From Proteromonas lacertae (taxonomy: Eukaryota > Sar > Bigyra > Opalinata > Proteromonadidae), in NCBI GenBank assembly GCA_002245135.1, contig NGBS01000071.1, positions 1-24,067 on the forward strand: DNA of 24,067 nt, given 5' to 3'. The notes under the pieces were generated by a model. It searched no databases, was not told the DNA's origin, and saw nothing but the letters and a program-made list of their open reading frames with translations. A program made the translations under genes and the position numbers. Below are positions 17,320 through 24,067 of this stretch, one piece after another; position 1 is the stretch's first letter, and each line of letters opens with the position of its first letter.

Positions 17320-18240
17320 TCAATTATATGCTTCTTCATTATTTTTTGTTTTAAATGCTCCAGTTATAACACATCTATTTCCTAAACTATCTAAATATTC
17401 ATACTTTTCATTTAAATCGTTTAATATACCTCCAAAATAACTTATTTCTTCTCTCTTTGAATTGTTATTAGTCTGGTTAAATGCTCTCACTTCAACTCGT
17501 CCTATTTTGGAACTAACTCTGTAAACAGTATTTCGCTCTGATAATATAATATCCTTAACCACTTCTTTCATTCCTTCTACTGATTCTACTTCTCTTTCAA
17601 TCACTTTATCATCGTTTATTTCCATATTCGAATTATTATTACATGATTTTAATTCATCTTCATCATATATATGGGGCATTAAATCATCAAATTTGAATAT
17701 ATTTGGATCTTTCTTTGATTTTATCATATATGATGAATCTGATTCTTTAAAATTGTCTCTTTCATTATCAATTTTATAATTAACTGGAGAAAAGGGTGGT
17801 TGATATAAAATTCGAGGAGGTGAAGGGATTTTAACTTTTATATATTTATCAATACAGCTTCTACGAGCTGATACTATATTGAAAGGAGGAGAAACTATTG
17901 AAGCTACACATAAATAATAATCTGGATTAGTTGATTCAATAAATAGATAAGCTATAAAGCAATAAGCTTTTGGAGTTTTGTGTAATTTCTCATTCATTTT
18001 CCATGATTTCAGACTTGAATTTATTTCATATATCATACAAGCTTTTATCTCTCCACCAATATATATTGGACAGTCTTTTCTATTATCATTTTCAATTATT
18101 GAAGAATAAGAAACAACATCATCAACATGATACATTCCACTTTCATTACCGATTAGATGAAAACTACCACAAACTAATAATTTCGTATGAGTTGGACAAA
18201 ATGTCTTCACAATTATTGATCTTCCACAAAATTCACATTG
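17320..18240 (-). CDS. Orphan Cys/His protein, mirrored copy
   Basis: Exact inverted counterpart of the frame at 16078-16998; the translation of the 296 codons is identical. The two copies point toward each other, with 3' ends about 320 bp apart across the palindrome centre. The interval between them (16999-17319) holds only short arm flanks and the 181-bp spacer. Everything said for the first copy applies. Complete identity gives no sign of separate evolution of the two copies. Confidence 0.45.
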   Translation of the reverse strand, partial: QCEFCGRSIIVKTFCPTHTKLLVCGSFHLIGNESGMYHVDDVVSYSSIIENDNRKDCPIYIGGEIKACMIYEINSSLKSWKMNEKLHKTPKAYCFIAYLFIESTNPDYYLCVASIVSPPFNIVSARRSCIDKYIKVKIPSPPRILYQPPFSPVNYKIDNERDNFKESDSSYMIKSKKDPNIFKFDDLMPHIYDEDELKSCNNNSNMEINDDKVIEREVESVEGMKEVVKDIILSERNTVYRVSSKIGRVEVRAFNQTNNNSKREEISYFGGILNDLNEKYEYLDSLGNRCVITGAFKTKNNEEAYN

Positions 18241-18494
18241 CTAAAATGTAATAACTTCTATATATACTTTGTGGCCTTCACTACTATGATCAGGAAAGCA
18301 CAAAATGTGTTTTTTATTCTTGCTTTTATTATTTCTTCTATACACGCTCTTCCATTTTATATTAGAATCGAATTCAATCTTATATTTCTGCATTTAAAGA
18401 AAATAACAAAAATATGTAACGAATATATTTTTGTAATTATAAAACTCAGCATAAACTACATATATGTGAAGTATACATAATAATAGTAAATAAA

Positions 18495-18543
18495 GGTTCT
18501 GGCACACCGAGCCGTATGACTCGGGCTCCTGGCACACCGAACC
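18495..18543. repeat. G+C-rich 49-bp element, mirrored copy
   Basis: Reverse complement of 15775-15823, with the same direct repeats and stems, about 80 bp before the second 102-aa gene. Confidence 0.6.
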
Positions 18544-18600
18544 AAACTTTTTAAAATTACGTGACATATGTCATATTAGGTCATAATTTATTTTTGCATT

Positions 18601-18613
18601 TTCTAGAATATTC
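18601..18613. promoter_or_regulatory. Heat-shock-element-like site, mirrored copy
   Basis: TTCTAGAATATTC, the reverse complement of 15705-15717, 11 bases before the ATG of the second 102-aa gene (18625). Not independent evidence, because the arm is a duplicate. Confidence 0.4.
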
Positions 18614-18624
18614 TAATTTCATAT

Positions 18625-18933
18625 ATGGATAATCTAATTAAAGAAGAAGCAGAAAATGGTTTTTATTCTTTATATGAAATGTGTAATGTATATCTCAATA
18701 AGAAAGATGATGGGAGCAATGACTATCAAACATCAATTAAAATAGCATGTGAGATTATATTAAAATTAAAAGAATTAAATGAAGAATATCATTTAGGATT
18801 AGATGATATGGTATTACATCAAATAGGAAGATTAGAAGGGAAAAAAATAGCAAGTCAATATTTACAAAAAGAATTAGAAAAACAATTAAATGAAATAATA
18901 CCAAGTTTAAACAATATGTTAAAAATCAAATAA
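18625..18933 (+). CDS. Small charged helical protein, mirrored copy
   Basis: 102 residues, identical to the product of 15385-15693. Convergent with the second 157-aa gene (7-bp gap). Function not recognised. Confidence 0.6.
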   Translation: MDNLIKEEAENGFYSLYEMCNVYLNKKDDGSNDYQTSIKIACEIILKLKELNEEYHLGLDDMVLHQIGRLEGKKIASQYLQKELEKQLNEIIPSLNNMLKIK

Positions 18934-18940
18934 AAATTAA

Positions 18941-19414
18941 TTAGTCTTTATCATCTTCCAATCTGTTTTTAAAAATATTATATATAGAATTTAATTCTGA
19001 ATTTGTATCGATTAAATAGAGATAATGATTTTTTATATATCTAAAATTTTTAATAGTATTTGCATTCAAATTGAAATCTTCTTCAGAAATATATGCAAAA
19101 TCTTCTACATAAAATGTATCTAGTTTATTAATTAATTTTTCTAAGTCTTCTATAATATCCAGTCTATAAGATGTTAATTCAGATTTGTTAAATGTGGTTG
19201 CTATTTTACTTCTGTTATATTTCAATTCGATATTTTGTATGAAAGTTACAAAAGACTTTATTTTATCTCTTAGATCTGTTTTATCTTTACTACTAAAATT
19301 TTCACTTAGATTTAATTTATAGACCCTTCTACTTATATCATTTAAACTACTAATATAATTTTTAAGTACATCAAAGAATACATAGAATTCATATACTCTA
19401 GCAAAATTACTCAT
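18941..19414 (-). CDS. Small helical protein, mirrored copy
   Basis: 157 residues, identical to the product of 14904-15377. It diverges from the second polymerase gene across the mirrored promoter. Function not recognised. Confidence 0.6.
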   Translation of the reverse strand: MSNFARVYEFYVFFDVLKNYISSLNDISRRVYKLNLSENFSSKDKTDLRDKIKSFVTFIQNIELKYNRSKIATTFNKSELTSYRLDIIEDLEKLINKLDTFYVEDFAYISEEDFNLNANTIKNFRYIKNHYLYLIDTNSELNSIYNIFKNRLEDDKD

Positions 19415-19660
19415 ATTTTTTTTTGTATTAATTAATTAATTAATTAGATATACTACTAATAGAAATTGTTCTTCTAATTCAAATCTGATCCAAAGAATAT
19501 AATATAATTCAAGTAAAAGAAAGAAATATAAAACAATAATATAAAATAATAAATATAAGTCGTAAAAGAATTGATATATAACTTTTAGAAATTTCTAAAA
19601 GAATAAAATAATAAATAAATAATAATAAAAATATAAAAAAATTAATTTTTAATTTTCTAG
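19415..19660. promoter_or_regulatory. Mirrored divergent promoter with 20-bp palindrome
   Basis: Inverted copy of 14658-14903. The dyad CTTTTAGAAATTTCTAAAAG is at 19582-19601, about 60 bp before the second polymerase ATG, and the TTAA tract is at about 19427-19446. Confidence 0.5.
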
Positions 19661-22600
19661 ATGAACCCATTCATCCCTCCTTATTATTATTATTCAAACT
19701 TTAATTATTATAGTCCACCACCATTTGGAGCACCTTATATTCCTCCTCCACAAAATTATGGATTTAATCCCATGCCCATGCCATATCCAGGTATGGCACC
19801 TCCTAATATGTATGAACCGCCTCCACCTATTCAAAATATTCCAGTAGTTAGAAATTATGTTCCACCAAGAAATCTAGTTACAAATACAAATCCTGGTTTT
19901 AATTATTATCCTGGAAATATAGGAGTAGATTCAACACCTCAAATTAATATTCCTGAACCAGGATTTGTAACACCACCTCCCAAGAGAAGATTAGATTTTG
20001 AAAACATAAGTCCTCCAAAAATACAAAGAAAAGGAGGTATGCAAGTTCAAATGCCTAATCCAAATCCTAATCCAAATCAACCTGTTGTTGTTGTTAATCA
20101 ACCTCCACCAAATGCACAACAGCGTAATAGAGTAGCTGATTTAAATTTATCTTATCAAGAAGAAAGAGATTTAAGAGAAGCAAGTGATATATTAGAAAAT
20201 CATCCTACTAAATTATTAAAATTACCATATGAAAAGAGATTATATTATATGGACTTAATTCAGAGAAGTACAGATAATTATAGTAGAACATATCAAATTA
20301 ACTTTTTAAATGATGTAAATGGTAAAGATCCAGATGCTGTTGTTGAAATTATAACTGATCCTAGTAGCCCATTAATTACTAAAATAAGAGAATATTTAGA
20401 AGATGTTAAATATATAAAAGTAACATTAAGTTTTAGAAGTGGTTATATAGGAGCAGACGATCCAGATTATAATAATCCAAATGGTAATAAAATTACAAAT
20501 TGGGTATTCTTAGAATGTAGACCTGTAGTTATTACAGAATCAGAAATGAATGTTGCACATAAAATATTAAAAGATAGAATAAGAACAGAAATGGGACCTT
20601 TATGGCATACTGAAAAATCAAGTTTAAAATTTAGACATGTTGGTGAAGTTGAAGTTCAATTAGTCAAAGCAACTGCTATGGCAGGTAGTGGTAAAAATAA
20701 AGAACTTCCAGATTGGATTAGAAATAGAAAATGTGTTATATCAATAGATAATAATAGAGAAAATGATCAATTATGTTTTCTATATGCTATAGCAGCAGCA
20801 TTTTTTCATGGTAATAATAATAATAAGAATTTAAATAGAGTAGAACAATATAAAGAATATATTAGAGTTAACTACAATTATAGTATGTTATATTTCCCAG
20901 TAGATCCTATAAAACATAAAAAACAAATTCATGAATTTGAAACAATAAATCATATAACATTAAATATATTCAAAATAACAGATAAAGAAGTAGTTCCAAT
21001 ATATGTAACACATATAGATAAGTTCAATAATTATCCACATGTGAATTTATTATATAATGATAAACATTATTCTACTATTACAAAATTAAATGTAATATTA
21101 ATACCTAAAGGAAAGAAGTGTAAAAATGGTTATCCTAGATGTAATTATTGTTTTGCTTTATTATCAACAGATGAAAAAAGAATACAACATGAAAAATATA
21201 ATTGTCAACTACATAAAGGTATTATAAGAAATTTCCCTGAGAAAAATATTCAATTAGAATTTAAGAACTTTAAATATATGCAACTAATACCTATAGTAAT
21301 ATATTGGGATACTGAAGTTTATCAGGAGAAAGTAACAGATCCAATTTTAAATGAGAAAGGTATTTTATCAAAGCATATATTATCCAGTTGGTGTTTATAT
21401 GTTGTATCAAAATATCCTAATATATATCCTAATAAAATTGAGTATGATTTTAAAACACCTAAAGATAATGAAACAGATTTAGAGGATAGATTAATAGCTA
21501 AATTTATGGAAATACAAAAAGAAATATTAGATTTATATGAAGAAAAATTAAAAAATCCAGAAAAAATGATAGGATATAATAGAGAAGATCCTAAAAATAA
21601 ATTGAATTATTGCATATACTGTAAAGAACCATTTGATTATAGGAATAAGAATAAGAAACCTGCATTACACCACGACCACTTTAGTGGACAATATATAGGT
21701 AGAATATGTAATAATTGCAACTTCCATGTATGTTTAAATAATATGCCAATCCCTTGTATTGCTCATAATTCCAAAAATTATGACAATAATTTCATTATTA
21801 GAGGATTGTCCAGATGGGATAATAAGTTAAGAGATGAATTTTGTAAAGAAAATAATATTGATCCTAATGTAAATTATGCTTCAGATACTGAATCTGATAG
21901 TGATACTGAAGAAGAAGATAATACTAGTTATACTAATTCTATTCCTGTTCCACATCAAGATAGTGATACATTTACTCCATTACCTCCTTATACTAATGGC
22001 TTTATAACAGCAAATAAAATAAAAGATTATGTAAAAAATTTAAGAAAAGAAAAACAAGAAGAAAAAGATGATAATAATAATTTCAGTATGAGTCCATTAC
22101 ATGATTCTTTAAGTGATATGGAAACTCAAGAAGCTGAAAGTGAAGTAATCCAAATTAATAATGAAGAAGTTAATGCATTGTTAGAATTAGAAGAAATGTT
22201 AAGAAGAGATAGTCCTAGAAATGCAGAAGATGTTATAGATGAAATAGATGAACAATCTGCTTATAGAATTATTAAATGTAAAGATGGTAAAATAAGAAAA
22301 TATAAAAACAAAAAACAATATAAATCACAATTATCAGTATTACCCAAAACAGATAATAAATTTTTATTAATAAAGTTCAACAAATTATACTTTATGGACT
22401 CATATCAATTCTTACCAAGTTCTTTAGATTCTTTAACAAAGTCATTATATACTCAAGCAAAAAGAGATAATGGAAATTATCAAAAATATTTCAGTTATGT
22501 ATATGAAGATATTTATAAAAAATATTCTGCTCCTGGTAAATTGGATCATGATATGAATATTGATGCTTTTATCCATAAATGGTGTTTATCTAAAGGATAT

Positions 22601-24067
22601 TTTCCATATGAATATGTGGACTCATTATCTAAATATTTCAATACTTTTGAACTACCTCCTAAAGAAGCATTCTATTCAAAGTTAAAAGATGATAATACTG
22701 TAACAGATGTTGAATATGCTAGTTGTCAGGCTTTATGGAAAGTTATTAGATGTGATAACTTAATGGACTACAATTTATTTTATCTCAGATTAGATGTTCT
22801 TACATTAACATGTGTATTTGAACATTTTAGAGATGTTATATGGAATAATTTTACTTTAGATCCATTATGGCATTGTAGTTCACCTGGTTTATCTTGGAGT
22901 ATATTCCTTAAAAATTGTGATGTAAAAATTGATTTAATAAGTGACTCTGATATTTATGACTTTATACATTCTGGATTAATAGGTGGGATTTCTATGGTTG
23001 GTAGTATGAGATATGCAGAGTCTTGGAATCATTATCAACCTCAATGGCAAGAGAAAAATAAAAAGGAAGTACAGAATCCAGATAATCAAACATATATTAT
23101 GTATATGGATTATAATTCTTTATATCCAAGTACTATGGCTAGTATGAAGTTACCATATAGTGATTTTGAATGGATTGAACCAACTACTGAAAATGTAAAG
23201 AAAATATTATCATTACATTACTATGAAGAACAAAGAGAAAAATATTATAATACAGAATGGATTAATAAAAATATGTATGGATATATTCTAGAAGTAGATA
23301 TTTCTCCTCCTAGTAATAGTAATGAAAGAAAAAAATTTGCTGAATATCCTTTGTTACCTGAAAGAAAAATAGTTGACTATGATAATTTATCTGAAATACA
23401 AAAGAAATGGGCAGAGTCTTTAGGATTAGTTTCAGAAGTTAAAAATAATATTGATAAACCATATAAAGTTAAAAAGTTAAAGTCAAATGTTCCTAAAATA
23501 GTATGTGATTTAACAACAAAATACAACTATGTTGTTCACTATCAATATTTAAAATTTGCATGTGAAATGGGTTATGTTATACATCATATTCATAGAATTA
23601 TCAGATTTAAAGAGTCTAATTATGCACATAACTTTGTAATGATGAATCATAACTTAAGAAGACAAGCTAAATTAGAAGGAAGGGATGCCGATGCTGATAC
23701 TTTTAAGCTTATTCTAAATAGCGCTTATGGAAAGACATGTGAAAATACTGAGAATAGATGTACCTCCAAATTGGTTAATAATGAAGAAGACTTTTTACAG
23801 TGTACTTCCAATCCATTTTATAGAAGTTTTATTGCTATAGATAATAGTAACTTACGTATATGCAAATTTCAAAAATATAAATGCACTATTGATAAACCAT
23901 CTTATATTGGTATGAGTATATTATGTGAATCTAAAAGGTTAATGGCTCAATTCTGGTATGGACATTTATATAGGAAATATGGGAGTAGTTTAAGATTATT
24001 GATGAGTGATACTGATAGTTTCATATTTATGGTTAAAACTAAAGATTTCTATATGGATATTATGAAC
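19661..24067 (+). CDS. Polinton family-B DNA polymerase, second copy, cut by window edge
   Basis: The first 1469 residues of a protein identical to the one encoded at 9741-14657, running out of the window just after motif C (DTDS at 1450-1453, DNA about 24008-24019). All named parts are seen again: the proline-rich tail, the exonuclease motifs with Asp550/Glu552, the endonuclease-VII-like zinc module, motif A DYNSLYP and motif B NSAYGKT. The cut is the window's, not a break in the gene. The two polymerase genes are transcribed away from the palindrome centre. Confidence 0.93.
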   Translation, partial: MNPFIPPYYYYSNFNYYSPPPFGAPYIPPPQNYGFNPMPMPYPGMAPPNMYEPPPPIQNIPVVRNYVPPRNLVTNTNPGFNYYPGNIGVDSTPQINIPEPGFVTPPPKRRLDFENISPPKIQRKGGMQVQMPNPNPNPNQPVVVVNQPPPNAQQRNRVADLNLSYQEERDLREASDILENHPTKLLKLPYEKRLYYMDLIQRSTDNYSRTYQINFLNDVNGKDPDAVVEIITDPSSPLITKIREYLEDVKYIKVTLSFRSGYIGADDPDYNNPNGNKITNWVFLECRPVVITESEMNVAHKILKDRIRTEMGPLWHTEKSSLKFRHVGEVEVQLVKATAMAGSGKNKELPDWIRNRKCVISIDNNRENDQLCFLYAIAAAFFHGNNNNKNLNRVEQYKEYIRVNYNYSMLYFPVDPIKHKKQIHEFETINHITLNIFKITDKEVVPIYVTHIDKFNNYPHVNLLYNDKHYSTITKLNVILIPKGKKCKNGYPRCNYCFALLSTDEKRIQHEKYNCQLHKGIIRNFPEKNIQLEFKNFKYMQLIPIVIYWDTEVYQEKVTDPILNEKGILSKHILSSWCLYVVSKYPNIYPNKIEYDFKTPKDNETDLEDRLIAKFMEIQKEILDLYEEKLKNPEKMIGYNREDPKNKLNYCIYCKEPFDYRNKNKKPALHHDHFSGQYIGRICNNCNFHVCLNNMPIPCIAHNSKNYDNNFIIRGLSRWDNKLRDEFCKENNIDPNVNYASDTESDSDTEEEDNTSYTNSIPVPHQDSDTFTPLPPYTNGFITANKIKDYVKNLRKEKQEEKDDNNNFSMSPLHDSLSDMETQEAESEVIQINNEEVNALLELEEMLRRDSPRNAEDVIDEIDEQSAYRIIKCKDGKIRKYKNKKQYKSQLSVLPKTDNKFLLIKFNKLYFMDSYQFLPSSLDSLTKSLYTQAKRDNGNYQKYFSYVYEDIYKKYSAPGKLDHDMNIDAFIHKWCLSKGYFPYEYVDSLSKYFNTFELPPKEAFYSKLKDDNTVTDVEYASCQALWKVIRCDNLMDYNLFYLRLDVLTLTCVFEHFRDVIWNNFTLDPLWHCSSPGLSWSIFLKNCDVKIDLISDSDIYDFIHSGLIGGISMVGSMRYAESWNHYQPQWQEKNKKEVQNPDNQTYIMYMDYNSLYPSTMASMKLPYSDFEWIEPTTENVKKILSLHYYEEQREKYYNTEWINKNMYGYILEVDISPPSNSNERKKFAEYPLLPERKIVDYDNLSEIQKKWAESLGLVSEVKNNIDKPYKVKKLKSNVPKIVCDLTTKYNYVVHYQYLKFACEMGYVIHHIHRIIRFKESNYAHNFVMMNHNLRRQAKLEGRDADADTFKLILNSAYGKTCENTENRCTSKLVNNEEDFLQCTSNPFYRSFIAIDNSNLRICKFQKYKCTIDKPSYIGMSILCESKRLMAQFWYGHLYRKYGSSLRLLMSDTDSFIFMVKTKDFYMDIMN

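Larger units (their letters stand above)
18241..18624. other. Mirrored gene-poor stretch with regulatory-like motifs
   Basis: Inverted copy of 15694-16077. It contains the second G+C-rich element (18495-18543), the TGACATATGTCA dyad (18562-18573) and the heat-shock-like site (18601-18613). Nothing else is recognised. Confidence 0.5.
17250..24067 (-). repeat. Right arm of giant inverted repeat, cut by window edge
   Basis: Reverse complement of 10251-17068, in register over the whole 6818 bp visible. It carries the mirrored 296-codon frame, the G+C-rich element, the 102-aa and 157-aa genes and the start of a second polymerase gene. It does not end inside the window. Confidence 0.95.
18625..24067. 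mobile_element. Polinton, second partial copy in inverted orientation
   Basis: This is the mirror image of 10251-15693 and contains the 102-aa gene, the 157-aa gene and the first 1469 codons of the polymerase. It leaves the window inside the polymerase, so whether integrase and capsid genes follow is unknown. Sequence and spacing match the first copy exactly wherever I compared them, so it arose by duplication of the first copy (or the reverse), not by an independent insertion. Confidence 0.85.

Noticed and set aside
10251-24067. The large inverted repeat as ordinary Polinton terminal inverted repeats
   Set aside because: The arms contain the polymerase and extra genes and face each other across a 181-bp spacer, so they do not bracket a complete element.
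1-24067. Target-site duplication and canonical Polinton termini
   Set aside because: Looked for near the gene-poor stretches but no matched pair could be supported; at least one end lies outside the window.

Overview
The window is strongly A+T-rich eukaryotic DNA dominated by a Polinton (Maverick), a large self-synthesising DNA transposon that carries virus-type genes. The diagnostic set is present: a family-B (protein-primed type) DNA polymerase, a retroviral-type integrase, an A32-like packaging ATPase, an adenain/Ulp1-like cysteine protease and a double-jelly-roll-type capsid protein. The host cannot be fixed from the sequence. A very A+T-rich fungus (for example an arbuscular mycorrhizal fungus) or a protist would fit, but that is a guess. 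No rRNA, tRNA, CRISPR array or LTR was seen.

Layout. Positions 1-2232 hold a decayed left part: remnants of one unrecognised gene and of the major capsid gene, with a few breaks. Positions 2321-8266 carry the packaging/capsid module, mostly on the + strand: ATPase, a possible minor capsid protein, a small minus-strand gene, a 764-residue membrane protein with a C-terminal protease, and a 427-residue protein of unknown role. Integrase (8302-9669) and a 1638-residue polymerase (9741-14657) follow on the minus strand, tail to tail with the module. Beyond the polymerase lie two small convergent genes (157 and 102 aa), a G+C-rich 49-bp repeat-like element, and a 296-codon open frame that may be host DNA or Polinton cargo.

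The most striking feature is a giant palindrome. Everything from at least 10251 to 17068 is repeated in inverted orientation at 17250-24067, around a 181-bp spacer (17069-17249). Positions correspond by x <-> 34318 - x with no offset. I saw no difference in the stretches I compared, and the predicted proteins are the same. The right arm runs off the window inside the second polymerase copy, so each arm is at least 6818 bp. It therefore holds two head-to-head polymerase genes and two copies of the four smaller open frames. Such identity means a very recent inverted duplication, an actively homogenised or replicative palindrome, or an assembly/amplification artefact.

How the parts work together (family knowledge): the integrase inserts the element, the polymerase copies it, and the ATPase, protease and capsid proteins would package it in a particle. 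Here the replication and integration genes look whole while the capsid end is decayed. The two short promoter regions beside the polymerase and the 102-aa gene carry perfect or heat-shock-element-like dyads, so stress-linked expression is a testable inference.
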